64,000 nt of DNA from Siphonodentalium dalli (lineage: Eukaryota > Mollusca > Scaphopoda > Gadilida > Siphonodentaliidae). The stretch's first letter is position 1. Every line of letters begins with the position of its first letter. A program made the translations under genes and the position numbers. The DNA is taken from the NCBI GenBank assembly GCA_032622095.1, contig CP136061.1, positions 12,787,287-12,851,286 on the forward strand. The letters run 5' to 3'. Under the pieces are notes generated by a model. That model saw nothing but the letters and a program-made list of their open reading frames with translations, searched no databases and had not been told where the DNA came from. This document shows positions 36,531 through 49,329 of this stretch, piece after piece.

Positions 36531-36817
36531 GTTTTCAAAAATTGCGCACGAAGCAAACACTATTTATTAATTGTCTCCCCTTATAAAGGAAAACAACGCT
36601 AATTACAATTAATTATTGATTAATACCATGAAATATGTAAAGTTTGACGTTATGTTTATGATACCGGTAGCTGTCATAAACTATGAAATAATTTACGTGC
36701 AATAATTGAGACGCTTATTGTTGGATGATATCTGGAAGAAGTAGTTGACATGTTCATAATTCAACAGATATTTTATAATTCTGAAAATGTTGAAACTCTC
36801 TTATTGGAAAATTATTG

Positions 36818-36861
36818 GTCCGGCCATGGCCTGGGTGGCCAGACCGGCTCTGCCGGCCCTG
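36818..36861 (-). repeat. Probable terminal inverted repeat of the hAT element (transposase 5' side)
   Basis: Read on the - strand the segment starts CAGGGCCGGCAGAGCCGG and is GC-rich with self-complementary GGCCATGGCC. CAGGGCC is a typical hAT terminus. It lies about 330 bp upstream of the transposase start. No matching left terminus was found between 33.0 and 34.28 kb, so the element boundary on that side is undefined. Confidence 0.5.
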
Positions 36862-37085
36862 CATGATTTTGACTGAGTTATGTCCCTTTTTCGACTTAGA
36901 TTTTACCTGATTTGCGGTTTCCGGATGATAACTTTAGATTGAATCAAGTGAACTGAACCAAATTTGGTATGTTAGTTTACCACCCCAAATTACAGATCAA
37001 GTTGAATATGGGTTTCGTCCGCATGATTTTGACTGAGTTATGCCCCTTTTTCGACTTATATTTTACCTGATATGCGGTTCCAGAT
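36862..37085 (+). repeat. Tandem repeat unit with GCATGATTTTGACTGAGTTA
   Basis: Two partial units about 160 bp apart share GCATGATTTTGACTGAGTTA, CCCTTTTTCGACTTA and TTTACCTGAT. Related to the longer array at 49330-49815. It sits directly at the right hAT terminus. Confidence 0.65.
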
Positions 37086-37343
37086 TATTATGTATTATTG
37101 TTGTTATTATTTCGTCTTACATGTAAGTCAAAGGTTTCATACAAATGAATTAAACCTTGCCCCACTCTACTCCAGAAACGGGCGTATTATGCGACGCCCC
37201 GACGGCGTGCTCATGTTCCCTTCTTTATAGTTTCTATATCGGCTAATTTGCAGAAGATAAAATGCATAATCGAGGTGATAAATTGGTGAACATCACCAAC
37301 TTCAACTGGAAAACTTCAATCTTATTCTACATGTACATGTAGG

Positions 37344-37483
37344 TCTCGCACAGCAGTTGAGACCGAAGCAGATTTAGCCCCCCAGAGGATGAATTTGGCA
37401 ATGATAGCCCGCTTTGCGGGTTATCATCATGTAATTCACCCTCTGGGGACCTCATTCTGCAAATGACAGATACACTATTTCAA
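37344..37483. repeat. 'gaggtccccagag' repeat family, copy 3
   Basis: Inverted arms around GATAGCCCGCTTTGCGGGTTATC, ending TCTGCAAATGACAGATACAC. Confidence 0.7.
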
Positions 37484-37532
37484 TGCTTTTTTTTTTAGAG
37501 ATGCATATCAAAGGGTCAAGATTTTGCATGTA

Positions 37533-37673
37533 CAGTAATGCCCTAAATAATCGACTCCATAACCACAGTAGAATTATGGGTAACTTTTCAGGATTTAGTC
37601 GGAAATATGGCTTGTTGCCATTCATCGGAAAGCTCTCTTGTGGTTATGGAGTCGATTAATTAGGGCATTACTG
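37533..37673. mobile_element. TA-type palindromic MITE, deleted copy
   Basis: TA flanks (37531-37532, 37674-37675) with ends CAGTAATGCCCTAAATAATC and its inverse. Most of the right arm is missing. TA duplication and CAGT ends fit a mariner/pogo-type element (inference). Confidence 0.8.
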
Positions 37674-37803
37674 TAGCAAGCAAATGAAATGTTAAAATAT
37701 GTTAATATTTTCTATCTTATCTAACAACACTTCCAACGACCAATAACCTCACTTTATTTGGAGAAATTTAATAACTCAGCCCTGGGAAATGAGGTAAAGA
37801 TGC

Positions 37804-39279
37804 CAGGCAATATGTGTAGGTGGAAGCAGGCAATATGTGTAGGTGGAAGCAGGCAATATGTGTAGGTGGAAGCAGGCAATATGTGTAGGTGGAAGCAGGC
37901 AAATATGTCTAGGTGGAAGCAGGCAATATGCCTAGGTGGAAGCATGAAATATGCCTAGGTGGAAGCAGGCAATATGTGTAGGTGGAAGCAGGCAATATGT
38001 CTAGGTGGAAGCAGGCAATATGTCTAGGTGGAAGCAGACAATATGTCTAGGTGGAAGCAGGCAATATGTGTAGGTGGAAGCAGGCAATATGTGAAGGTGG
38101 AAGCAGGCAATATGCCTAGGTGGAAGCAGGCAATATGTGTAGGTGGAAGCAGGCAATATGTCTAGGTGGAAGCAGACAATATGCCTAGGTGGAAGCAGAC
38201 AATATGCCTAGGTGGAAGCAGGCAATATGTGTAGGTGGAAGCAGGCAATATACCTAGGTGGAAGCAGACAATATGCCTAGGTGGAAGCAGGCAATATGTG
38301 TAGGTGGAAGCAGGCAGTATATGTAGGTGGAAGCAGGCAATATGTGTAGGTGGAAGCAGGCAATATGTGTAGGTGGAAGCAGGCAGTATATGTAGGTGGA
38401 AGCAGGCAATATGTGTAGGTGGAAGCAGGCAGTATATGTAGGTAGAAGCAGGCAATATGTGTAGGTGGAAGCAGGCAATATGCCTAGGTGGAAGCAGGCA
38501 CTATGTGATGGTGGAAGCAGGCACTATGTGATGGTGGAAGCAGGCAGTATGTGTAGGTGGAAGCAGGCAGTATGTGTAGGTGGAAGCAGGCAATATGTGT
38601 AGGTGGAAGCAGGCAGTATGTGTAGGTGGAAGCAGGCAGTATGTGTAGGTGAAATCAGGCAATATGTGTAGGTGGAAGCAGGCAATATGTGTAGGTGGAA
38701 GCAGGCAATATGTGTAGGTGGAAGCAGGCAGTATGTGTAGGTGGAAGCAGGCAGTATGTGTAGGTGGAAGCAGGCAGTATATGTAGGCGGAAGCAGGCAA
38801 TATGCCTAGGTGGAAGCAGGCACTATGTGATGGTGGAAGCAGGCAGTATGTGTAGGTGGAAGCAGGCAGTATGTGTAGGTGGAAGTAGGCAATATGTGTA
38901 GGTGGAAGCAGGCAATATGTGTAGGTGGAAGCAGGCAGTATGTGTAGGTGGAAGCAGGCAGTATGTGTAGGTGGAAGCAGGCAATATGTGTAGGTGGACG
39001 CAGGCAGTATATGTAGGTGGAAGCAGGCAATATGTGTAGGTGGAAGCAGGCAATATGCCTAGGTGGAAGCAGGCACTATGTGATGGTGGAAGCAGGCAAT
39101 ATGTGTAGGTGGAAGCAGGCAGTATGTGTAGGTGGAAGCAGGCAGTATGTGTAGGTGGAAGCAGGCAATATGTGTAGGTGGAAGCAGGCAGTATGTGTAG
39201 GTGGAAGCAGGCAGTATGTGTAGGTGGAAGCAGGCAATATGTCTAGGTGGAAGCAGGCAATATGTCTAGGTGGAAGCAA
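37804..39279 (+). repeat. 23-bp minisatellite, about 64 units
   Basis: Units AGGCAATATGTGTAGGTGGAAGC with C/G/T variants at a few positions (given here as AGGCAATATGTGTAGG and TGGAAGC). Higher-order blocks are visible, such as CACTATGTGATGG units recurring near 38500, 38820 and 39075. Five or six frames stay open; no gene is inferred. Confidence 0.95.
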
Positions 39280-39307
39280 TCAGTCTGATGCACTGCCCAA
39301 AGTAATT

Positions 39308-40293
39308 AACCCAGTAAGGCCAAAAAAAAAAAAGGTTTTGGTTCTCAGGCACCGCCGCATTGAATAAAAACGGCCGCATTAGGCCTTTTTATTGCAATGC
39401 CTGATGTTATGACAAAAAAACTTACGAAAAAAAAAAATTGAAAAAAAAAAAAAAAAAAAAAAAATCCTTTTTTTTCGGGGGATACAGATATGTGTTGAAT
39501 AATAGTGTGCATTGAGCTCTAACATGTAATGTGTTAAAAAGTGACTTGCAGGCTTACAACATGAAGTAGATGACTACAATTAAGAAAATGATAAGCTGAC
39601 CCTCATGCTCTTCTTACAATTAGTCATTGTGAACTAACTTACACTAATTGTAACAAAAGAACATAATAGTCAATGATGTGCGAAAATATTTCTTTTCCCA
39701 GAGAGTGATTACAAACTGGAATAGTTTATCAGATTACATTGTTTCCACTGAATCGGTTCAACAATTCAAGGAGTTATTCGATAACAACTGTTATAACAAG
39801 CGATATATGTACGACTAAACGTCATGGATAATTTTAAAACAATTAATTCATTTACGTTATTCTATACATGTATGTTATTATGTGAAAGGGGTAAAAGTCA
39901 TGGCGACTTACTCCCCAAACATTGATGATGATGATGTAACTTTATACAATTGAAAGGCACAGAACTAAATTCAGGATCACATATTAGAATGGAGCGGTAT
40001 CAGTATTTAGACAACAATAACAGTAGTTAATGTCAGGTGCATTATATAATGTTAGGTAATCCCAGTCATACACTGGTAGTACAATGTCATTTTTATATAA
40101 GATTAAATGAGTTTATATGCATAACAGTTCCCTCTACATTTCTGGTTATTACTAGACAGAGGAAGGTATCTTTGTCCATGCTTACTATGCGCAGAAAAAA
40201 ATAAAAAATAAAAATAAAACCCTCCCTCCCTCATTGATTTGAAAAAAAAATTGCCCGAGAACCAAAACTCTTTTTTTTTTTGGCCTAACTGGG
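39308..40293. mobile_element. About 1-kb element with AGGCCAAAAAAAA inverted ends
   Basis: The left end CCCAGTAAGGCCAAAAAAAA and the right end read inward CCCAGTTAGGCCAAAAAAAA are both followed by GTTTTGGTTCTC. The interior has a long A run (about 39440-39465) and the LINE fragment at 39685-39940. Target duplication is not clear. Confidence 0.55.
39685..39940 (+). pseudogene. LINE reverse-transcriptase C-terminal fragment with 3' UTR
   Basis: Reads FFSQRVITNWNSLSDYIVST then ESVQQFKELFDNN up to a stop at about 39818. This is the conserved tail of Jockey/CR1/Rex-type LINE ORF2 proteins (F-F-S-x-R-V-I-x-x-W-N-x-L-P pattern). A 3' UTR with GGTAAAAGTCATGGCGACTT and a (GATGAT)n tract follows. Severely 5'-truncated. 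Confidence 0.75.
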
Positions 40294-40554
40294 ATTATTA
40301 TCTGTTTATAACTGATGTAAAACCATAACTGCACCACAGTTAATGGTTTTTTAATGCTGTGGTGCCCACTGCTATTAAATGCAGAAAGAAACCCTGGTTT
40401 TATTCCTTGACTGCCGATACACTTTCAGCCTTCATAATTGGCTACGGCAATCAGCATTGCCGAAGCAATTTGCTGAAGCAAACTGGGCCACGGCATACTG
40501 TTGCCGTAGCGGATTGCCGAAGCCAAACAATCTGAATTAAGAGGGCTGCACTTT

Positions 40555-41008
40555 ACATATGTTACCCGCCATATCAAATCCAGTCGTAAGTCGGGATTTT
40601 TTTACCCTGTGCCAATGCATTCTCTTATATATGCGAGTTGACCATAGGTCGCCTCGCATATATAAGAGAATGCATTGGCCTAACAAGTTTTTACAATTTT
40701 AATAAATTTTTCTTGTATTCTTTAACAATTTTATAATTTTATGAGACAAACATGAGCAGACGACACTCTTCTATATGCTTCTATATATGTGTGGGGCTCC
40801 CTGCAGGGTAATGGATGTTTTTTTATTTTATGTCCTAAAAAATGTAAGAAACATTTATTTTAAAAAAATGATAAAAAATTGTTAGGCCAATGCATTCTCT
40901 TATATATGCGAGGCGACCTATGGTCGACTCGCATATATAAGAGAATGCATTGGCACAGGGTACAAAAATCCCGACTTACGACTGGATTTGATATGGCGGG
41001 TCACATAT
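40555..41008. mobile_element. 454-bp near-perfect palindromic element with CCAATGCATT hairpins
   Basis: Outer arms ACCCGCCATATCAAATCCAG and its inverse enclose a further 30 bp of inverted sequence. The CCCTGTGCCAATGCATT hairpin pair comes next, around a 160-bp centre. The core matches the TTAA-type MITEs, but the outer arms are different. Intron 3. Confidence 0.8.
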
Positions 41009-41010
41009 AG

Positions 41011-42747
41011 GGTATATAAATTTGTTGGAGCCACAATAACCGGCTTGCCAATCTCGATGCCGCCATGTCTGTGATGTATTTGACCCCCACAAGCTTTCCC
41101 GGCATTGCTATCTTTTGTTTGGTGCAGAGTTTCTGTTGGATCTTATTTGTCCCTGTGAGAACAATGATCCCTGTTGAAAATAATTCTGTTTTTTTTTTAA
41201 ATTGCAACTATAGTACAAGCAAGGGGGGGGGGGGGGGGGGTCTTTCAGACAGGAACATTATAATATAATATTAAATAATTATGTTGAGATGCCTTTATAT
41301 TTCAAGCTGATTGCACTCGTTTAAAATATGGCAGTTATAATGAAGAATGAACTGTAACCTACAGGGGACTGATCTCTGGCATGGACCTTGCAGCACACTA
41401 ATAGTAGGCCATCATTCGTAACTAGAACTCAGAGATTGGTTCATCGGAATAACTAGAACTCAGAGATTGGTTCATCGGAATAACTATATCTCAAAATTTC
41501 AAACAGTGTATGATGTTCCAGGATTGTTATTGATAATAACCTTTCAACATTGAAAATATTTTTTGCAAAATTCTTTTAGAATTTGCCAAATGCTATCCCT
41601 GATAGTATTTTTTTTTTTTTCACAAAATTGAGTCTTATTTTGTGGTTTATCATATACAACAATAAACCAATCACTGAACAATAAAATGGTAGAAGGGTTG
41701 CTTCATCAGAAGGGCACATTACAAGAGGATTAGCTATGTAAACACCACCACCACACTAAATACGGTAATCCCTCACCCATGAATACTAATACTATCAGAT
41801 TAACAGCATCTTAACAAAGGTGTTAACTTTTCCTAGACCTTATAAAACACCACTAATATAATTATATTGTGACAGTTTCGTGAAATGAATGGTATTGATA
41901 GACCAATATTTTTCAACTTTCTTGAGGAATTAAAAAGTGACTTGGCCAAACTTTTGCCAAATGAAACTATTTTTTGCCAAATATGAATTATTTTTGCCAA
42001 TGGCAAATTTGGCAAGTGGCAGCGCGAATCTGGACCGACCTTACAGTACTGTACTCTCAGGCACCTGGAACAGAAATTCCCTCCATACAGTAGAACAGAA
42101 TGGCAGAAATGTTGAGCAAGAAAAATAAAATAAAAAAAATTAAATAAAATGACTTTACCCACTGCCCCTCCCCTGTTTTTTTTCCCGTTACCCTAAACAC
42201 AGTGTGTTATTTTATTTAACCTTAGTATCATGAAAATGATTGTCATATTGATATTTAGCGAAATTACATTTCATCATTCTGGATGGCTGATTATACCCCG
42301 GTATGAGGAATACTCATGAATGGCCCGATACCATTGTATTCCTATTAGGAAACGCGATATTACACCTGAATGAATATAATGACTAATGCTATTGTGTTCC
42401 TATTTAGTCAATAAGTTTCAACTGGAGATATCGTTAAGCTTGATTTTTGATGCTTGGTTGATTTTGGGAATATATAATATGTACTGGTAACTGCTGTGAA
42501 CATAATGGAAATAAGAAATGTGTTTATATCTTTACATGTACCATACCATATGTTATCGGGTAAGGATGAATGTTGTCATGAGATACATGTAGCACCTCAG
42601 TTAGACCACATTTCGGTTTAGACTTTAAACATGATTATAAATCAATAGACAACCAGATGATTGTGTGGTTAAAATGCATGTAATCATCAACTGGTATGAA
42701 CCTGTAACTTCCAGTACAATTGTGGTTGCAGAAAATTGATATACATG
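41011..42747. other. Intron 3 sequence without a gene
   Basis: Contains a G18 run (41223-41240), a twofold 31-bp repeat (GAACTCAGAGATTGGTTCAT, 41426-41485) and repeated TTTTGCCAAAT motifs (41945-42015). ORFs are short. Confidence 0.45.
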
Positions 42748-42749
42748 TA

Positions 42750-42962
42750 CATTAATGCTCTAAGTAATCGACCCCTTATCCACAGCAGAATTATGGGTAA
42801 CTTTTTAGGATTTAGTCGGAAATATGGCTTGTTGCCATTCATCGGAAAGCTCTCAGTGAGAGCTTTCCGATGAATGGCAACAAGCCATATTTCCGACTAA
42901 ATCCTGAAAAGTTACCCATAATTCTGCTGTCGTTAAGAAGTCGATTACTTAGAGCATTACTT
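42750..42962. mobile_element. TA-type palindromic MITE, full copy
   Basis: Two arms of about 100 bp around CTCTCAGTGAGAG. Ends are somewhat diverged (CATTAATGCTCTAAGTAATC). Only 8 bp separate it from the next copy. Confidence 0.8.
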
Positions 42963-42970
42963 TACATGTA

Positions 42971-43170
42971 CAGTAATGCCCTGAGTAATTGACTCCTTAA
43001 CCACAGCAGAATTATTGGTAATTTCTCAGGATTTAGTCGGAAATATGGCTTGTTGCCATTCATCGGAAAGCTTTCCGATGAATGGCAACAAGCCATATAT
43101 CCAACTAAATCCTGAAAAATTGCCCATAATTCTACTGTGGTTAAGGAGTCCATTATTGAGGGCATTACAG
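42971..43170. mobile_element. TA-type palindromic MITE, full copy abutting the satellite
   Basis: 200 bp, ends CAGTAATGCCCTGAGTAATT and GGGCATTACAG, left flank TA at 42969-42970. The right flanking TA at 43171 is also the first two bases of the 15-bp satellite. Confidence 0.85.
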
Positions 43171-46100
43171 TATGTCCAATGATAGTATGTCCAATGATAG
43201 TATGTCCAATGATAGTATGTCCAATGATAGTATGTCCAATGATAGTATGTCCAATGATAGTATGTCCAATGATAGTATGTCCAATGATAGTATGTCCAAT
43301 GATAGTATGTCCAATGATAGTATGTCCAATGATAGTATGTCCAATGATAGTATGTCCAATGATAGTATGTCCAATGATAGTATGTCCAATGATAGTATGT
43401 CCAATGATAGTATGTCCAATGATAGTATGTCCAATGATAGTATGTCCAATGATAGTATGTCCAATGATAGTATGTCCAATGATAGTATGTCCAATGATAG
43501 TGTCCAATGATAGTATGTCCAATGATAGTATGTCCAATGATAGTATGTCCAATGATAGTATGTCCAATGATAGTATGTCCAATGATAGTATGTCCAATGA
43601 TAGTATGTCCAATGATAGTATGTCCAATGATAGTATGTCCAATGATAGTATGTCCAATGATAGTATGTCCAATGATAGTATGTCCAATGATAGTATGTCC
43701 AATGATAGTATGTCCAATGATAGTATGTCCAATGATAGTATGTCCAATGATAGTATGTCCAATGATAGTATGTCCAATGATAGTATGTCCAATGATAGTA
43801 TGTCCAATGATAGTATGTCCAATGATAGTATGTCCAATGATAGTATGTCCAATGATAGTATGTCCAATGATAGTATGTCCAATGATAGTATGTCCAATGA
43901 TAGTATGTCCAATGATAGTATGTCCAATGATAGTATGTCCAATGATAGTATGTCCAATGATAGTATGTCCAATGATAGTATGTCCAATGATAGTATGTCC
44001 AATGATAGTATGTCCAATGATAGTATGTCCAATGATAGTATGTCCAATGATAGTATGTCCAATGATAGTATGTCCAATGATAGTATGTCCAATGATAGTA
44101 TGTCCAATGATAGTATGTCCAATGATAGTATGTCCAATGATAGTATGTCCAATGATAGTATGTCCAATGATAGTATGTCCAATGATAGTATGTCCAATGA
44201 TAGTATGTCCAATGATAGTATGTCCAATGATAGTATGTCCAATGATAGTATGTCCAATGATAGTATGTCCAATGATAGTATGTCCAATGATAGTATGTCC
44301 AATGATAGTATGTCCAATGATAGTATGTCCAATGAAGTATGTCCAATGATAGTATGTCCAATGATAGTATGTCCAATGATAGTATGTCCAATGATAGTAT
44401 GTCCAATGATAGTATGTCCAATGATAGTATGTCCAATGATAGTATGTCCAATGATAGTATGTCCAATGATAGTATGTCCAATGATAGTATGTCCAATGAT
44501 AGTATGTCCAATGATAGTATGTCCAATGATAGTATGTCCAATGATAGTATGTCCAATGATAGTATGTCCAATGATAGTATGTCCAATGATAGTATGTCCA
44601 ATGATAGTATGTCCAATGATAGTATGTCCAATGATAGTATGTCCAATGATAGTATGTCCAATGATAGTATGTCCAATGATAGTATGTCCAATGATAGTAT
44701 GTCCAATGATAGTATGTCCAATGATAGTATGTCCAATGATAGTATGTCCAATGATAGTATGTCCAATGATAGTATGTCCAATGATAGTATGTCCAATGAT
44801 AGTATGTCCAATGATAGTATGTCCAATGATAGTATGTCCAATGATAGTATGTCCAATGATAGTATGTCCAATGATAGTATGTCCAATGATAGTATGTCCA
44901 ATGATAGTATGTCCAATGATAGTATGTCCAATGATAGTATGTCCAATGATAGTATGTCCAATGATAGTATGTCCAATGATAGTATGTCCAATGATAGTAA
45001 GTCCAATGATAGTATGTCCAATGATAGTATGTCCAATGATAGTATGTCCAATGATAGTATGTCCAATGATAGTATGTCCAATGATAGTATGTCCAATGAT
45101 AGTATGTCCAATGATAGTATGTCCAATGATAGTATGTCCAATGATAGTATGTCCAATGATAGTATGTCCAATGATAGTATGTCCAATGATAGTATGTCCA
45201 ATGATAGTATGTCCAATGATAGTATGTCCAATGATAGTATGTCCAATGATAGTATGTCCAATGATAGTATGTCCAATGATAGTATGTCCAATGATAGTAT
45301 GTCCAATGATAGTATGTCCAATGATAGTATGTCCAATGATAGTATGTCCAATGATAGTATGTCCAATGATAGTATGTCCAATGATAGTATGTCCAATGAT
45401 AGTATGTCCAATGATAGTATGTCCAATGATAGTATGTCCAATGATAGTATGTCCAATGATAGTATGTCCAATGATAGTATGTCCAATGATAGTATGTCCA
45501 ATGATAGTATGTCCAATGATAGTATGTCCAATGATAGTATGTCCAATGATAGTATGTCCAATGATAGTATGTCCAATGATAGTATGTCCAATGATAGTAT
45601 GTCCAATGATAGTATGTCCAATGATAGTATGTCCAATGATAGTATGTCCAATGATAGTATGTCCAATGATAGTATGTCCAATGATAGTATGTCCAATGAT
45701 AGTATGTCCAATGATAGTATGTCCAATGATAGTATGTCCAATGATAGTATGTCCAATGATAGTATGTCCAATGATAGTATGTCCAATGATAGTATGTCCA
45801 ATGATAGTATGTCCAATGATAGTATGTCCAATGATAGTATGTCCAATGATAGTATGTCCAATGATAGTATGTCCAATGATAGTATGTCCAATGATAGTAT
45901 GTCCAATGATAGTATGTCCAATGATAGTATGTCCAATGATAGTATGTCCAATGATAGTATGTCCAATGATAGTATGTCCAATGATAGTATGTCCAATGAT
46001 AGTATGTCCAATGATAGTATGTCCAATGATAGTATGTCCAATGATAGTATGTCCAATGATAGTATGTCCAATGATAGTATGTCCAATGATAGTATGTCCA

Positions 46101-49100
46101 ATGATAGTATGTCCAATGATAGTATGTCCAATGATAGTATGTCCAATGATAGTATGTCCAATGATAGTATGTCCAATGATAGTATGTCCAATGATAGTAT
46201 GTCCAATGATAGTATGTCCAATGATAGTATGTCCAATGATAGTATGTCCAATGATAGTATGTCCAATGATAGTATGTCCAATGATAGTATGTCCAATGAT
46301 AGTATGTCCAATGATAGTATGTCCAATGATAGTATGTCCAATGATAGTATGTCCAATGATAGTATGTCCAATGATAGTATGTCCAATGATAGTATGTCCA
46401 ATGATAGTATGTCCAATGATAGTATGTCCAATGATAGTATGTCCAATGATAGTATGTCCAATGATAGTATGTCCAATGATAGTATGTCCAATGATAGTAT
46501 GTCCAATGATAGTATGTCCAATGATAGTATGTCCAATGATAGTATGTCCAATGATAGTATGTCCAATGATAGTATGTCCAATGATAGTATGTCCAATGAT
46601 AGTATGTCCAATGATAGTATGTCCAATGATAGTATGTCCAATGATAGTATGTCCAATGATAGTATGTCCAATGATAGTATGTCCAATGATAGTATGTCCA
46701 ATGATAGTATGTCCAATGATAGTATGTCCAATGATAGTATGTCCAATGATAGTATGTCCAATGATAGTATGTCCAATGATAGTATGTCCAATGATAGTAT
46801 GTCCAATGATAGTATGTCCAATGATAGTATGTCCAATGATAGTATGTCCAATGATAGTATGTCCAATGATAGTATGTCCAATGATAGTATGTCCAATGAT
46901 AGTATGTCCAATGATAGTATGTCCAATGATAGTATGTCCAATGATAGTATGTCCAATGATAGTATGTCCAATGATAGTATGTCCAATGATAGTATGTCCA
47001 ATGATAGTATGTCCAATGATAGTATGTCCAATGATAGTATGTCCAATGATAGTATGTCCAATGATAGTATGTCCAATGATAGTATGTCCAATGATAGTAT
47101 GTCCAATGATAGTATGTCCAATGATAGTATGTCCAATGATAGTATGTCCAATGATAGTATGTCCAATGATAGTATGTCCAATGATAGTATGTCCAATGAT
47201 AGTATGTCCAATGATAGTATGTCCAATGATAGTATGTCCAATGATAGTATGTCCAATGATAGTATGTCCAATGATAGTATGTCCAATGATAGTATGTCCA
47301 ATGATAGTATGTCCAATGATAGTATGTCCAATGATAGTATGTCCAATGATAGTATGTCCAATGATAGTATGTCCAATGATAGTATGTCCAATGATAGTAT
47401 GTCCAATGATAGTATGTCCAATGATAGTATGTCCAATGATAGTATGTCCAATGATAGTATGTCCAATGATAGTATGTCCAATGATAGTATGTCCAATGAT
47501 AGTATGTCCAATGATAGTATGTCCAATGATAGTATGTCCAATGATAGTATGTCCAATGATAGTATGTCCAATGATAGTATGTCCAATGATAGTATGTCCA
47601 ATGATAGTATGTCCAATGATAGTATGTCCAATGATAGTATGTCCAATGATAGTATGTCCAATGATAGTATGTCCAATGATAGTATGTCCAATGATAGTAT
47701 GTCCAATGATAGTATGTCCAATGATAGTATGTCCAATGATAGTATGTCCAATGATAGTATGTCCAATGATAGTATGTCCAATGATAGTATGTCCAATGAT
47801 AGTATGTCCAATGATAGTATGTCCAATGATAGTATGTCCAATGATAGTATGTCCAATGATAGTATGTCCAATGATAGTATGTCCAATGATAGTATGTCCA
47901 ATGATAGTATGTCCAATGATAGTATGTCCAATGATAGTATGTCCAATGATAGTATGTCCAATGATAGTATGTCCAATGATAGTATGTCCAATGATAGTAT
48001 GTCCAATGATAGTATGTCCAATGATAGTATGTCCAATGATAGTATGTCCAATGATAGTATGTCCAATGATAGTATGTCCAATGATAGTATGTCCAATGAT
48101 AGTATGTCCAATGATAGTATGTCCAATGATAGTATGTCCAATGATAGTATGTCCAATGATAGTATGTCCAATGATAGTATGTCCAATGATAGTATGTCCA
48201 ATGATAGTATGTCCAATGATAGTATGTCCAATGATAGTATGTCCAATGATAGTATGTCCAATGATAGTATGTCCAATGATAGTATGTCCAATGATAGTAT
48301 GTCCAATGATAGTATGTCCAATGATAGTATGTCCAATGATAGTATGTCCAATGATAGTATGTCCAATGATAGTATGTCCAATGATAGTATGTCCAATGAT
48401 AGTATGTCCAATGATAGTATGTCCAATGATAGTATGTCCAATGATAGTATGTCCAATGATAGTATGTCCAATGATAGTATGTCCAATGATAGTATGTCCA
48501 ATGATAGTATGTCCAATGATAGTATGTCCAATGATAGTATGTCCAATGATAGTATGTCCAATGATAGTATGTCCAATGATAGTATGTCCAATGATAGTAT
48601 GTCCAATGATAGTATGTCCAATGATAGTATGTCCAATGATAGTATGTCCAATGATAGTATGTCCAATGATAGTATGTCCAATGATAGTATGTCCAATGAT
48701 AGTATGTCCAATGATAGTATGTCCAATGATAGTATGTCCAATGATAGTATGTCCAATGATAGTATGTCCAATGATAGTATGTCCAATGATAGTATGTCCA
48801 ATGATAGTATGTCCAATGATAGTATGTCCAATGATAGTATGTCCAATGATAGTATGTCCAATGATAGTATGTCCAATGATAGTATGTCCAATGATAGTAT
48901 GTCCAATGATAGTATGTCCAATGATAGTATGTCCAATGATAGTATGTCCAATGATAGTATGTCCAATGATAGTATGTCCAATGATAGTATGTCCAATGAT
49001 AGTATGTCCAATGATAGTATGTCCAATGATAGTATGTCCAATGATAGTATGTCCAATGATAGTATGTCCAATGATAGTATGTCCAATGATAGTATGTCCA

Positions 49101-49249
49101 ATGATAGTATGTCCAATGATAGTATGTCCAATGATAGTATGTCCAATGATAGTATGTCCAATGATAGTATGTCCAATGATAGTATGTCCAATGATAGTAT
49201 GTCCAATGATAGTATGTCCAATGATAGTATGTCCAATGATAGTATGTCC
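43171..49249 (+). repeat. 6.08-kb satellite of a 15-bp unit, about 405 copies
   Basis: Unit TATGTCCAATGATAG, almost invariant. Visible departures are a 2-bp deletion at 43500-43501, a 1-bp deletion near 44335 and one T-to-A change near 45000. Because 15 is divisible by three and five of six frames of the unit lack stops, ORFs of 1,600-2,100 codons appear on both strands; they are artefacts of the repeat. It starts at the TA flank of a MITE and ends in GTCCTTTTGACTG. Confidence 0.97.
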
Positions 49250-49329
49250 TTTTGACTGTTAGCTGACGAATATGTCGTTTAATCACAAGAAAACACAGGT
49301 TAAGTTTGAATAATGTGTCGGTCATTAAT

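Noticed and set aside
37754..39279. Repeated ASTYTYCLLPPTH-type ORFs, and possible CRISPR appearance of regular repeats
   Set aside because: Units are directly adjacent with no spacers, and the DNA is eukaryotic. It is a minisatellite.
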